From: Acidobacteriota bacterium
GTDB lineage: Bacteria; Acidobacteriota; Thermoanaerobaculia; Multivoradales; J023
Length of the DNA: 64,000 nt
NCBI GenBank assembly: GCA_029263315.1
Contig: JAJCXR010000014.1
Coordinates: 1-64,000, forward strand
Direction: 5' to 3'
How positions within the stretch are numbered: position 1 is the first letter of the stretch; the number at the start of each line of letters is the position of its first letter. Positions 48,238-58,389 of this stretch are shown here, in pieces. The notes below the pieces were generated by a model that saw only the letters and a program-made list of their open reading frames with translations, did no database searches and was not told the origin of the DNA. The position numbers were made by a program, and so were the translations under genes.

Positions 48238-49827
48238 TCAGTGAGAGCCAGGATGAGAGCCGGATGAGCTCGGAGGGCTGGGAGACCGTGGCAGAGTCAG
48301 GACGAAGATCGTCGTCCCGGGCTGATCGGGACCGAGAGCCAGGTCGCCACCGTGAGCGCGCGCGATCTCCCGGGCGAGACTCAAGCCGAGCCCTGATCCT
48401 CCGACTCTGCCGTCGCGCGAGGCGTCGACTCGATAGAAGCGGTCGAAGATCCGCTCCCGATCTTCCGGCGGGATCGACGGACCGGAGTTGGCGAGCGAGA
48501 ACTTCACGATCTCCTCTTCCACGGCGAGCTCAAACCGGATGACCCCTTTCGGCTCGCCGTACCGGACGGCATTGGAGGCCATGTTGAGCAAGACCCGGTT
48601 CAGCAGGTCCTCATCAGCCATCACCGAGACTCCCGGGGTGATGGCTTTCTCCACGCGCCTTCCCGGGGCCATCGCCTCGACGTCCTCCAGCGCCGACTCC
48701 AACAGGTCGCTCAGGTCCACCGGCTCGCGCTGGAGATCGAGTCGACCGGCATCGGCTCGGGCCAGCAGGAGAAGCTTGTGGACCACGGCTTTGAGACGTC
48801 GGACCTCCTCGAGGAGGCTGCTGAGATTCCGTTGCTCCTCCGAGCCGTCGGCCGCCGCCTGGATCGCGTTGTCGAGCTCCCCCTGTAAAACCGTCAGAGG
48901 CGTCTGCAACTCGTGCGCGGCGTCCGAGCTGAAGCGCACCGCCTGCTCGAAGCTCCTCTCCAGGCGCGCCAGCATGCCGTTGATCACGTCGACGAGAAGC
49001 CGCAGCTCGTGATCGGTTGCCACGACCGGGACTCTCCGATCCAGGGCGCCGGCCGTCACCATCTCCGCCGTTCGGGTCAGCAGAGCCACCGGACGGAGCG
49101 CCCGGTTGGCCAACCACCACCCGGCCAAGGCGAGCCCGAGCAGGGCCAGCGGTGTCGCGACGAAGAAGGCTCGGCGGAACCGACTGGTCTCTGCGGAGAG
49201 CTCGGCCAAGTCGATCCCGACCAACAGGGTGACGAGCTCGTTGCCCAGGAAACCGACCCGCCACGTGCCCGTCGAGGTTTCGATGGTGCGGAAGATCGAC
49301 TCCTTCTGCCGCGGGGGTTGTCTCCGAGTGGCCGCGGCGCCGACCTCGTCCCGATCCAGCACCCCGTCGCCGTCGGAGTCGAAGCCGGCGAACGCCACCG
49401 GCGAACCGTCGAACTCGGATCTCGACAGCCGACCGTCGAGATCCAGATCGAGACTCCTCAAGAGGTCGTCTCCGGAGAGCGGCCGGACCGATGGCCGAAA
49501 CGCGAGCTCCGGCGGTGAGAGGTCGGCGATCTCTTCCGGAAAGGTCGGGGACGTGAAGAGAATCCGACCCGCGTCGTCACGCATCTGGATCGCGAGGCGG
49601 GACGCACCGGTCTCCCCGTAGATGAAGCCCAGCGAGCGCTCGACGTTCTCCCATCGGCGCCCGAGAGAGCGGCCCCGCAACTGGCCTTCCGCCAGGGCCC
49701 TGATCTCCCGGTCGACGCGCTCGAGACCGACGCTCTGGATGGTCGCCAGAAAGAAGATCCCAAACCCGATCAGGAGCACACCCGACGTGGCCAGAGAGAG
49801 GAGCGCGATGCGCAAGCGGAACGCCAA
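48238..49827 (-). CDS. Sensor histidine kinase with paired EF-hand loops in its sensor domain
   Basis: 529-aa membrane kinase. TM1 is about 8-30 and TM2 about 219-242, enclosing a periplasmic domain that carries two 12-residue EF-hand loops: D127-D129-D131-G-E138 and D150-D152-D154-G-E161. Both have all the usual Ca2+-ligating positions. HAMP (RALRPVALLTRTAEMV), HisKA with phospho-His at about 305 (AAHELQTP), N-box NMASNAVRYG and GGSGLGLSLAREIA follow. It forms a pair with the OmpR-type regulator 12 bp upstream in the same operon as a MacAB exporter. Calcium sensing is inferred from the loops. Confidence 0.93.
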   Translation of the reverse strand: MAFRLRIALLSLATSGVLLIGFGIFFLATIQSVGLERVDREIRALAEGQLRGRSLGRRWENVERSLGFIYGETGASRLAIQMRDDAGRILFTSPTFPEEIADLSPPELAFRPSVRPLSGDDLLRSLDLDLDGRLSRSEFDGSPVAFAGFDSDGDGVLDRDEVGAAATRRQPPRQKESIFRTIETSTGTWRVGFLGNELVTLLVGIDLAELSAETSRFRRAFFVATPLALLGLALAGWWLANRALRPVALLTRTAEMVTAGALDRRVPVVATDHELRLLVDVINGMLARLERSFEQAVRFSSDAAHELQTPLTVLQGELDNAIQAAADGSEEQRNLSSLLEEVRRLKAVVHKLLLLARADAGRLDLQREPVDLSDLLESALEDVEAMAPGRRVEKAITPGVSVMADEDLLNRVLLNMASNAVRYGEPKGVIRFELAVEEEIVKFSLANSGPSIPPEDRERIFDRFYRVDASRDGRVGGSGLGLSLAREIARAHGGDLALGPDQPGTTIFVLTLPRSPSPPSSSGSHPGSH

Positions 49828-49839
49828 GGTCAGCCTTCC

Positions 49840-50514
49840 TTAGTCCGGTCGCCGCAGGCGATAGCCCACGCCGCGGACGGTCTCGATCAGGGACTCGTCC
49901 GAGGACGGATCGATCTTCTTGCGGACTCTGCGGATATAGACGTCGACCACGTTGGTCTGCGGATCGAAGTCGTAGCCCCAGACATGCTCGAGGATCTGGG
50001 TGCGCGTGAAGACGCGTCCCGGTGATCGCATCAGCAGCTCGAGCAGGTTGAATTCTCTCTTGGTCAGCTCGATCGGGGTCTCCCCTCGCTGGACCTCTCG
50101 TGTGATCAGGTTGACCAACAGGTCGCCGGCCTGGAGCAGGCTGAGCTGCTCACCCGACGCCCGCCGGACGAGGGCATGGATCCTGGCGATGAGCTCTTCC
50201 ATGAAGAAGGGCTTCGTCAGGTAGTCGTCGGCCCCCTGCTCCAGCCCCTCGACCCGCTCGCCGAGCGCGCTGCGGGCCGTCAAGAGGAGGACCGGAACGG
50301 TGTTCCTCCGCTCGCGCAAGGCGCGGAGGATGCTCAGGCCGTCACGGCCCGGCAGCATGATGTCCAGGACGACGACGTCGAATGCCGAAGACGTCGCCAG
50401 GAGAAGACCCTGGTCGCCGTCGGCCGAAGTCTCCACGACGAAGCCCTGCTCCTCCAACCCCTTGCGGACGAAGGAGCGGATCTTCGAATCGTCCTCGACG
50501 ATCAGGACCCTCAT
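49840..50514 (-). CDS. OmpR/PhoB-family response regulator
   Basis: 224-aa two-component regulator. The receiver domain has acidic pocket VEDDSK at 7-12, phospho-Asp in VVLDIMLPGRDG and the Lys in TKPFF. The C-terminal winged helix is typical (IELTKREFNLLELLMRSPGRVFTRTQILEHVWGYDFDPQTNVVDVYIRRVRKKID). It is encoded just before its kinase and 19 bp after a tiny upstream gene, so it is likely co-transcribed with the MacAB genes it may control. Confidence 0.95.
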   Translation of the reverse strand: MRVLIVEDDSKIRSFVRKGLEEQGFVVETSADGDQGLLLATSSAFDVVVLDIMLPGRDGLSILRALRERRNTVPVLLLTARSALGERVEGLEQGADDYLTKPFFMEELIARIHALVRRASGEQLSLLQAGDLLVNLITREVQRGETPIELTKREFNLLELLMRSPGRVFTRTQILEHVWGYDFDPQTNVVDVYIRRVRKKIDPSSDESLIETVRGVGYRLRRPD

Positions 50515-50533
50515 CTGACAGACCTCTCGCTAT

Positions 50534-50695
50534 TCACCGCGTGTACCCCGTCCCCCGGTCGCGGAGGCCGCCCTCCGGGAGGCCCGTCGACGGGTCGAAG
50601 AGTTGCCACTCCTCGTCCTCGTAGAGCTCGGCGCGACGAATGTCTTGGTCATGTCGGGTCTCCAGTACTCTGTGTGCGTCCCGCCAGGAAGTCAC
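50534..50695 (-). CDS. Small 53-aa protein
   Basis: A 53-aa frame starting at GTG 50695. Its start overlaps the stop of the previous small gene by 4 bp (GTGA), a standard sign of coupled genes. The protein is charged and hydrophilic ([20 protein letters not shown], then ELYEDEEWQLFDPSTGLP) with no signal peptide or TM. GGA lies about 5 bp before the start. It ends 19 bp before the response regulator. No family is recognised. Confidence 0.5.
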   Translation of the reverse strand: MTSWRDAHRVLETRHDQDIRRAELYEDEEWQLFDPSTGLPEGGLRDRGTGYTR

Positions 50696-50910
50696 TTTTC
50701 ATCCGAAAGGCTAGCGTGACGCTCTTCGATGGAATCGTACACCCTGCGAAGTGAATTGGCCGATCGATCCTCGCTCGCGGCGCGCTCGTGGAGTAACTCG
50801 AGCTGTCCATCGGCGTCGAGACGATGGTTCTCGGTCGACTCTCCGTGCGGATCACCGCCCGATGACAGGTCGCCGTGTTCCGATGACGAAATCGTCCTCG
50901 GACCCATCAT
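50692..50910 (-). CDS. Small 72-aa protein
   Basis: A 72-aa frame whose ATG at 50910 overlaps the permease stop by 4 bp (ATGA) and whose stop overlaps the next tiny gene by 4 bp (GTGA). The first half is polar and Gly/Ser rich; the second is a probable amphipathic helix ([31 protein letters not shown]). There is no TM or signal peptide. The chain of overlaps argues that it is a real gene of the export operon; its function is unknown. Confidence 0.58.
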   Translation of the reverse strand: MMGPRTISSSEHGDLSSGGDPHGESTENHRLDADGQLELLHERAASEDRSANSLRRVYDSIEERHASLSDEK

Positions 50911-52120
50911 TCGTAGCGCAGTGCCTCGATCGGATCGAGGGCCGCCGCCCGGCGGGAAGGCCAGAAGCCGAAGAAGATGCCGACGCTGGCAGCGAAGCCG
51001 AGCGATACGAGGACCGTCTGGAGCGAGATGAGCGTTGCCCAACCGGTGAGCCGGCCGAGGATCGTCGCTCCGGCGACGCCGAGCCCGACGCCGATCAGGC
51101 CCCCCAGTACGCTCAGGACGGTACTCTCGACCAGGAACTGCCGCAGCACGTCCGAGCTGCGCGCACCGAGGGCCAGTCGCAGGCCGATCTCCCGGGTGCG
51201 CTCGCTGACCGAGACCAGCATGATGTTCATGATCCCGATGCCGCCGACCAACAACGAGATCGAGGCGATGGCGGCCAGCAGCAGCGTCATCACTTCCGTC
51301 GTCTCTTCGGCGGTGGCGGCGAGATCGGTCTGGTTGCGGACCGTGAAGTCGTCGGCCTCCCAGTCGGCGAGTCCGTGCCGCTCGCGGAGGATCGAGCTGA
51401 TCTCTTCCTGGGCTGCCGCGACGTCGTCGGGGGTCGCCGTGCTGGCGAGGATCTGGGCGATGAAGCTCCTGCCGGACAGGCGGTTCTTGACCGTGGTGTA
51501 GGGCGCCAGCACCACGTCGTCCTGATCCGACCCCTCGGCCGTCTGGCCCTTCTCGGTCAGCAGGCCGATCACCTCGAACGGCACGTTGCGGAGCCTGATC
51601 TGCTGGCCCACCGGGTCCTCACCCGGGAAAAGGGCCTCGGCCACGGTTGTGCCGATCACCGCCACCTTGCGCATCGAGCGCACTTCGCTCTCGTCGAAGA
51701 GGCGGCCGGAGCTGACCGGCCAATCGCGGATGAGCTGGTAGTCGGTGGCCACGCCGAAGATCGCCGAGCGCCAGTTGCCTTGGCCACCGACGACCTGGGT
51801 GGGCGCCACGATGCTCGGCGAGACCGCCGAGAGGAGAAAGCTCTCGCTCTTCAACGCCTCGGCGTCCTCGACGGTCAACCGGTTGAGGCTGCCCGCCCCC
51901 TGGCTGACGCCACCCTGGCTGCTCGAGCCGGGCGTCACGACGATCATGTTGGTTCCCAGATTGTCGATCTGGGCCCGGATCTTCGATTGGGCCCCTTCCC
52001 CGATGGCGACCATGACGATGACGGCGCCGACGCCGATCACCACGCCGAGCATGGTGAGCAGTGTCCGCATTTTGTTCTTCAGGATGCTCCTCAAAGCGAC
52101 CCCGATGAGCCTGGTTGGTT

Positions 52121-52124
<4 letters not shown>
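50907..52124 (-). CDS. MacB-like ABC permease (FtsX fold)
   Basis: 405-aa permease of the MacB type without its own ATPase domain. TM1 near 20-42 ([23 protein letters not shown]) is followed by a MacB_PCD periplasmic domain of about 220 aa and three C-terminal TMs (about 285-395) of the FtsX domain ([29 protein letters not shown] signature). MacB exporters push peptides, toxins or lipids from the periplasm outward by mechanotransmission with an adaptor. It overlaps the ATPase gene by 4 bp. Confidence 0.94.
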
Positions 52125-52909
<785 letters not shown>

Positions 52910-52924
52910 GGCTCGATCTCCTTT

Positions 52925-54175
52925 TCAGAACCCGGGTCCGGGAGGCCCGGATCGGGTGTTTTGTTGTTGGCTCTGGAACGGGTTGGACGAGCTGTTCTGG
53001 CTCGATCCGATGACGGCGGCGATCACCTGCAGACCCTCCTCGATCGAGCCTGGTCCCCCGTCGACATCTTCGATCGCGGTCGACTGGCCGTCGGAAAGCC
53101 CAGTGCGGACGCGAAGGGCCGCCGGTACGCCGTCGTCGAGGTACCAGAGCAAGGTGGCCTTCTCGGGCCGGATGGCCCGGCTCGTGACCTCGCCGCCTTC
53201 GGCGGGCTCTCGGCGGGGGCGCGTCGGCGCTTCCCCGCGCCGGTCGCTGAGCTCGGCCATCATTCCTTCAGTGGGACGGAACCGCAGTGCTGCGTTGGCG
53301 ACCTTCAACACATCGGTGGCTGACTCGACTAGAAACTCCACCGTCGCCGTCATTCCCGGGAGTAACCTGCCGTCCGGATTCCCGACGTCGACGACCACGG
53401 TGTAGTTGACGACGTTCTCTTCGCTGGACGACGCCAACCGAACCTGGTTCACAGTGCCGCTGAAGGTCTCCTCGGGGTAGGCCTGCACCGTGAACCGGAC
53501 GGATTGTCGATCTTCGATCAGCCCGATATCGCTCTCGTCCACCGAGGCGAGGATCCTCATCTGCGATAAATCACCGGCGATCTCGAAGAGCTGGGGCGCC
53601 GAGAAGCTGGCTGCTACGGTCTGCCCCACGTCCACACCGCGCTCTACGACCGTGCCCGCGATCGGCGCCGAGATCGTCGCGTAGGCCAGATTCTGCTGGG
53701 CCTCCTCCAGGTCGACCCTGGCTGATTGCGCGGATGCTCGGGCGACCTCCACCTCGTACCCGGCCTGGTCGAGGTCGGCGGCGGCGATCACCTGGTCTTC
53801 GAAGAGTTTGCTCGACCGCTCGTACTCGCGCTCAAGCTGCCGCAGCTGAGCCTCGAGTCGCTGCAGGTTCGCCTCCGCGCCGCGGACAGCGATCTCGAGC
53901 AGCGTCGAGTCGATGCGGGCGATCACCTGCCCCTCTTCGACCCGGTCGTTGAAGTCGACGTGGATCTCGGCGATGCGGCCGGAGACCTGGGTTCCCACCT
54001 CGACCGTGGTCACGGCATCGAGCGTGCCCGTCGTGGACACGACAGACTCCACGTCCCCGCGCTCGACCGAGACGAAGCGATAGCTGCCGGTTTCCTGTGT
54101 GCCGCCCCGGCCGTAGGCCCACACCACCAGGGAGGTGATGGAGAGTACGAGGGCGATGAGGGCTGTTTTCTTCAT
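52925..54175 (-). CDS. MacA-like periplasmic adaptor (HlyD/RND MFP family)
   Basis: 416-aa membrane-fusion protein. An N-terminal anchor (LIALVLSITSLVVWAYG) leads to a barrel/lipoyl region (VSTTGTLDAVTTVEVGTQVSGRI), a coiled-coil hairpin (about 85-165), the second lipoyl half (TISAPIAGTVVERGVDVGQTV) and a beta barrel. The C-terminus is a disordered Ser/Gln/Pro-rich tail. It is the first gene of the MacAB-two-component operon, 16 bp before the ATPase. A downstream OM channel gene is not in the window. Confidence 0.93.
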   Translation of the reverse strand: MKKTALIALVLSITSLVVWAYGRGGTQETGSYRFVSVERGDVESVVSTTGTLDAVTTVEVGTQVSGRIAEIHVDFNDRVEEGQVIARIDSTLLEIAVRGAEANLQRLEAQLRQLEREYERSSKLFEDQVIAAADLDQAGYEVEVARASAQSARVDLEEAQQNLAYATISAPIAGTVVERGVDVGQTVAASFSAPQLFEIAGDLSQMRILASVDESDIGLIEDRQSVRFTVQAYPEETFSGTVNQVRLASSSEENVVNYTVVVDVGNPDGRLLPGMTATVEFLVESATDVLKVANAALRFRPTEGMMAELSDRRGEAPTRPRREPAEGGEVTSRAIRPEKATLLWYLDDGVPAALRVRTGLSDGQSTAIEDVDGGPGSIEEGLQVIAAVIGSSQNSSSNPFQSQQQNTRSGPPGPGF

Positions 54176-54412
54176 GGTTCGATCTCCGGGCTTCCAGAGC
54201 GCACGAGCTGGCCAAGAAACCTTCTCGTCGCTGGTTGCGTGCCAATGGTTGTTCTCTTGTTCCTCCTATCGTCACAGGAGCATCACAACACCCCAGAATG
54301 ACGGGAAGCGGGGCGTCTCGATGACGGAATCGTCATCTGGAGAGGCTGGTCAACGGCGCATGGGAACGCGACCAGGCTGGCCGCAAGGCACCTAGCAGGG
54401 CTTCGTTTTGGC

Positions 54413-54497
54413 GGGGCGGATCCACTGAGGATTCGAACCCGAAGCTCAGCGATTCGAGTCCGTATGCTCTGGTCGGCTAGCAACCTAAGCGCCACAT
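54413..54497 (-). pseudogene. tRNA-like degenerate sequence
   Basis: On the minus strand a GGTTCGAATCC T-arm motif follows a D-arm-like stretch (CTAGCCGACCAGAGCA) at about tRNA spacing, but the acceptor, T and anticodon stems do not pair properly. A second TCGAATC motif lies in the anticodon position. It is probably a decayed tRNA or chance; the intact tRNA-Glu lies 115 bp away on the same strand. The sequence from 54176 to 54412 and from 54498 to 54610 shows nothing else. Confidence 0.28.
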
Positions 54498-54610
54498 GGA
54501 GCTAGTGGCGCGGCAATACCAACGCGGGCCTGAAGCCGTAAACTCTGTGCTCAGGCGACTTGTAGTCGTAGTGGAAGTGCGAAGGGAGCGAAGGGAAGCG
54601 GGGGAAGAGA

Positions 54611-54686
54611 TGGTAGCGCGTACGGGATTCGAACCCGTGTTACCGGCGTGAGAGGCCGGCGTCCTGGACCCCTAGACGAACGCGCC
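54611..54686 (-). tRNA. tRNA-Glu (anticodon CTC)
   Basis: A 76-nt cloverleaf with encoded CCA: acceptor GGCGCGT / ACGCGCT, D-arm TCTAGGGGTCCAGGA, anticodon stem CCGGC / GCCGG around loop CTCTCAC (anticodon CTC), and T-arm CGGGTTCGAATCCCG. All stems pair, the first acceptor pair being G-U. It reads GAG codons. Confidence 0.95.
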
Positions 54687-55028
54687 ACAGTCCCCCGTGG
54701 GGGAGCGCTATTTTAGAGAAGGGGCCGGTGGAGATCAAGCCCTGGAGACGACAATCCCACGAAAGCTCGATCCCGCGTCGCCCGTTGACCTCTTTGGGGG
54801 CGCATTGTGGGGCGATCTCTTGGTAAACTCTGGCGCTGCGCTGACTGCGGCGCCGTATCCTCGTCCGCGCCGGCGCCATGCCGTGCAGGTCTACCCAAGA
54901 ACCGCCAAAGATTGAAGGGTCGTGTGCTCAAACCCGTTGCCATGATCACCGCCGTAGATGTTGCGGCCGCAGGTGCTGCCGGTGCAGACGCCAAGTCCGC
55001 AGACCTCGTCTCCTATCTCCGCTCCGGC
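54687..55028. other. Upstream region of the amidase gene
   Basis: The region between tRNA-Glu and the chosen amidase start. The amidase frame is open back to 54807 (about 74 extra residues), but the extension is Cys/Ala-rich and would put the signal peptide far inside the protein, so I treat it as leader. GGGGACTGTGGCGCGTTCGTC belongs to the tRNA end. No other gene or clear promoter is seen. Confidence 0.4.
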
Positions 55029-56624
55029 ATGTGTAGGAGGGGTCGGAAGAACCTTGGCCTGCGGCTGCTGCCGATTTTTGCGTTGCTCCTCTTCAGCCTG
55101 CCGAGCTGGGCGCAGGAAACCGAGCAGCCGGCGGTCTACCCGACGGGCAATGCCCGTTTGGTGGTGCAGGGCCAGGCGGTGGCTGGCGTGGCCTTCTCGG
55201 TCGCTCCGGGCGGCCCGCAGTTTAGCCTCGATCCCATCGCCCGTGCTTTGGGGGTGGAGCTTCGGGTGGGTCCCTTGGGCAGCAAAAACACCTTGGTTTT
55301 CGAAAATGCACGCATCACCGTCGGTCCAGACTTGGCGGCCATGGTGGTGGTCGGGCAGGACGCGGCGCAGCGGGAGGACATCGTCTCATTCCGGCACCGT
55401 CCGTTGGTTTCGGCGGACGGTCTGAGGGTTCCCCTGGATTTTCTGGACCTGTCCTTTGGCGAGCAGCTCGGAGTGCAGTTTTACTGGCAGGCCGACACCT
55501 TGCGCCTGGAGGTGATGCGCCGCCAACTGCAGGAGATCGAGGCCCAGGTCACGCTGATTCACCAGTACGGCTTGAGCACCCTCGAGATTCAACTGTCCAA
55601 AGCACCGCGCTACCGTGTTGAGCAGTTGCCCGGGGCGGTGGAAATTCGCCTGCTGGAGGATCGTTTTCTCCTGCCGGTGGGCTTGCCGCGGGGTGGTGAT
55701 GCTCTGGTTCGCAACATCGTCGCCTTGCCCGACCGGTTGCGTATCGAGTTGGCCGACAATGCCCAGGCGGCCGAGCCCCGGCTGTTGACGCAGCCCTTGG
55801 TACGGTTTGTGGTCGAAGTTTTTCAAGGCACGGCCGGTGGAGGGGAGCTCCGGTCCGACGATGATCGAGACCGCGGTACCACCGCAAGCGATACCGATGG
55901 CATCCGCACCATCGTCATCGATCCCGGTCATGGCGGTGTCGAGACCGGCGCCATCGGTCGCAGCGGCTCGATGGAAAAGGATCTGACGCTGCAGGTGGCG
56001 CGGCGGTTACGCCGGGAGTTGGAACGTCGCATGCCGGTCAAGGTGGTGTTGACCCGCGACAGTGATGTCGATGTGCATTGGGATACGCGCACCGCCATCG
56101 CCAACCAAAACAAGGCGGATCTATTTATTTCACTGCACTTCAACTCGTCCTTCGGCCGCACGGCCAAAGGGGCGGAAACGTTCTTCCTGAGCCGCGAAGC
56201 CAGCGACCAGATGGCCGCCGATGCCGCCGCCATGGAGAATAAAGGGATCCAGACACCGGAGGACGATCCCGAGCTCGACCTCAAGATGATCCTCTGGGAC
56301 CTGGCCCAGTCTTTCCATCTGGCGGAGAGCCAGCGTTTCGCCAGCCTGGTGCAAGAAGAGCTCAATTTGGCCCTGGGCATGCGCGATCGCGGCGTCAAGC
56401 AGGCGCCGTTCCGCGTCTTGATGGGCGCCAACATGCCGGCGGTGTTGGTGGAGCTCGGATTCCTCAGCAATCCTGAAGAAGAACAAAAAGCTCAGAGCTT
56501 GACCCATCAGGCGGACTTGGTCGACGCGTTGGTGCGAGCGACGCAGCGATTCAAATCGCAAATGGAGGCCCGCGACGGTACTTTTTCCGGCGATTCGAGC
56601 CGCCCTGAAGAAGGTGGCCGATGA
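55029..56624 (+). CDS. N-acetylmuramoyl-L-alanine amidase (Amidase_3)
   Basis: 531-aa exported peptidoglycan amidase that cleaves the bond between muramic acid and the stem peptide. The signal peptide (LRLLPIFALLLFSLPSWAQ) directly follows the chosen ATG. An AMIN-like beta-rich region follows (about 30-290), then the Amidase_3 zinc domain: TIVIDPGHGGVETGAIG (His, Glu), LFISLHFNSS (His) and VLVELGFLSNPEE (catalytic Glu). An insert of about 40 aa around QTPEDDPELDLK matches the helical inserts of AmiC-type enzymes. The last 4 bp overlap the GerMN gene (ATGA). Confidence 0.92.
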   Translation: MCRRGRKNLGLRLLPIFALLLFSLPSWAQETEQPAVYPTGNARLVVQGQAVAGVAFSVAPGGPQFSLDPIARALGVELRVGPLGSKNTLVFENARITVGPDLAAMVVVGQDAAQREDIVSFRHRPLVSADGLRVPLDFLDLSFGEQLGVQFYWQADTLRLEVMRRQLQEIEAQVTLIHQYGLSTLEIQLSKAPRYRVEQLPGAVEIRLLEDRFLLPVGLPRGGDALVRNIVALPDRLRIELADNAQAAEPRLLTQPLVRFVVEVFQGTAGGGELRSDDDRDRGTTASDTDGIRTIVIDPGHGGVETGAIGRSGSMEKDLTLQVARRLRRELERRMPVKVVLTRDSDVDVHWDTRTAIANQNKADLFISLHFNSSFGRTAKGAETFFLSREASDQMAADAAAMENKGIQTPEDDPELDLKMILWDLAQSFHLAESQRFASLVQEELNLALGMRDRGVKQAPFRVLMGANMPAVLVELGFLSNPEEEQKAQSLTHQADLVDALVRATQRFKSQMEARDGTFSGDSSRPEEGGR

Positions 56625-57391
56625 CCCGTCGCACGTGGTGGATTGCGCTCGGCATCGTCGCAGCCCTGCTGCTGCTGATCGCCATCTGGTGGCTCAATCG
56701 AAGCGGTGACAGTCTCGAGCTGGGGGAAGATGTCGTCGATCCGACGGGGCAAGCGCTAGAGGCTCTGGACGGGGACATCGACCCGTTGATCGTCGACCTG
56801 TATTTCCCTGGCGAAGGTGGCAAGCTCTACGCTGAGAGCCGTTCCTTGGCGCGGCAGACGGATCTGGCCGGTCAGATCCAGGTCGTAATCCAGACGCTGT
56901 TGGAAGGTCCTCAGAGCAGCAGTCTGCGGGCTCCGCTGGGCGACCAAGCGCAGCTGCGGCAGGTCTACTTGGTGGGTGGAACCGCGGCCGCTGCGGCAAC
57001 GACGACCCCTGCGTCGACCTCAGACCGGCCTACCTTGGCGGGTCAGACGGTGGTCCTCGACCTCGCAACCGAAGGTGCGCTGCCGCCTCGCAGCACGGGC
57101 TCCCAGCGGGAGCGGCTGGTGGCCTACAGCTTGGTGAACTCGGTCTTGCTCAACTTCGAGCAAGGGCGCGGTGTCATCATTCTGTGGAACGGTCAGCAGA
57201 GCGTCACCTTTGGTGGCCATATCGACACCGGCCGCCCTCTCGGCGCCGATCTTTCCTTGGTCGCCCGGCAGCCGCCGCCGCCCTATGATGCAAAGGATGA
57301 TAGCCCGTCCTTGCTTCCTCCCGCGGTCCGACAACCGGGGAGCGGCTCCTCGGGCGAGCCCGGTGACGCAGAGAGCCCCCAGGTCCCTTAG
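56621..57391 (+). CDS. GerMN-domain membrane-anchored protein
   Basis: 256-aa protein with one N-terminal TM (WWIALGIVAALLLLIAIWWL) and a GerMN domain (VDLYFPGEGGKLYAESRSL, QIQVVIQTLLEGPQSSSLRAPL, LVNSVLLNFEQGRGVIILWNG). GerM-type proteins act in envelope or spore peptidoglycan assembly. The tail is Pro/Ser-rich and likely disordered. It is coupled to the upstream amidase by an ATGA overlap, and murI follows 32 bp later, so a cell-wall role is probable. Confidence 0.88.
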   Translation: MTRRTWWIALGIVAALLLLIAIWWLNRSGDSLELGEDVVDPTGQALEALDGDIDPLIVDLYFPGEGGKLYAESRSLARQTDLAGQIQVVIQTLLEGPQSSSLRAPLGDQAQLRQVYLVGGTAAAAATTTPASTSDRPTLAGQTVVLDLATEGALPPRSTGSQRERLVAYSLVNSVLLNFEQGRGVIILWNGQQSVTFGGHIDTGRPLGADLSLVARQPPPPYDAKDDSPSLLPPAVRQPGSGSSGEPGDAESPQVP

Positions 57392-57423
57392 GGCTTACGG
57401 AGCCCTGAAGATGAGACCCGAAG

Positions 57424-58284
57424 ATGAGCCCTGAGCAAGGAGATGCGCGAGCCATCGGGGTCTTCGATTCCGGCGTCGGCGGCCTGACGGTGGTCTCGGC
57501 GTTGATGCGCCGTCTGCCGGCGGAGACGATCCTCTATCTGGGCGATACCGCACGGCTACCCTACGGCAACAAATCCCCCGCCACCGTGCGGCGCTACACG
57601 CAGCGCAACGTCGCCTTCCTCGAAGAACGGGACGTCAAGGCGGTGGTGATCGCCTGCAATACCGCCTCGGCGGTGGCGGAGAGGCGTCCTCCGACGGCGT
57701 CGCCGCAGTGGGGGGTGATCGAGCCCGGTGCCGCGGCAGCGGTGGCGGTGGCCCGGAAGCGGGTGGGGGTCCTGGGGACCGAGTCGACGATCGAGTCGGG
57801 GGCCTATGAACGGGCCATCCATCGCCTGCGGCCAGACTTGGAGGTCTACGGCCGGGCCTGTCCTCTCTTTGTGCCCTTGGTGGAGGAAGGATGGGTCGAA
57901 GACGAAGTGACGGAGAAGGTGGCCCGGCGCTATCTCGAGCCGCTGATCGAACGCGGTGTCGATACTTTGGTGTTAGGTTGCACCCACTATCCGGTTTTGG
58001 CTCCGTTGCTGCAACGGGTGGCGGGGCCGGAGATCCAAGTCGTCGACCCGGCCCGCGAGGTGGCGGAGTTGGTGGCCCGCGAGCTGATGAGCCGCAGTCT
58101 GCTGGCCAGCACACCCCGGGGGTTGGCTGGCGATTCGGAGTCCTCTCCGGGGGCGTTGCAGCGCCCCGATCATCATTTCTGTGTCAGCGATGGCGGCGAT
58201 CGTTTTCAGCGGCTGGCCATCAAAATTCTCGGCGCCTGCGGGATCGTCGACCCCGCTTTCTCCCTCGAATGGGTTGAGGTTTGA
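57424..58284 (+). CDS. murI: Glutamate racemase
   Basis: 286-aa cofactor-independent racemase that supplies D-glutamate to peptidoglycan. FDSGVGGLTVV, YLGDTARLPYG and the two catalytic Cys motifs VIACNTAS and VLGCTHYP are present, as is a C-terminal region (HHFCVSDGGDRFQRLA) typical of the family. It sits in the order amidase, gerM, murI, rph. Confidence 0.96.
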   Translation: MSPEQGDARAIGVFDSGVGGLTVVSALMRRLPAETILYLGDTARLPYGNKSPATVRRYTQRNVAFLEERDVKAVVIACNTASAVAERRPPTASPQWGVIEPGAAAAVAVARKRVGVLGTESTIESGAYERAIHRLRPDLEVYGRACPLFVPLVEEGWVEDEVTEKVARRYLEPLIERGVDTLVLGCTHYPVLAPLLQRVAGPEIQVVDPAREVAELVARELMSRSLLASTPRGLAGDSESSPGALQRPDHHFCVSDGGDRFQRLAIKILGACGIVDPAFSLEWVEV

Positions 58285-58389
58285 GTCGTACTTGACGTCA
58301 ACTCGTCGGCGACCGTCGTCTTCATAGCTAACCTGGACCGTCACCGCCATGCAGTGGGTGAGCGTTGGTCCCTTTGCGGAAAGAACACC

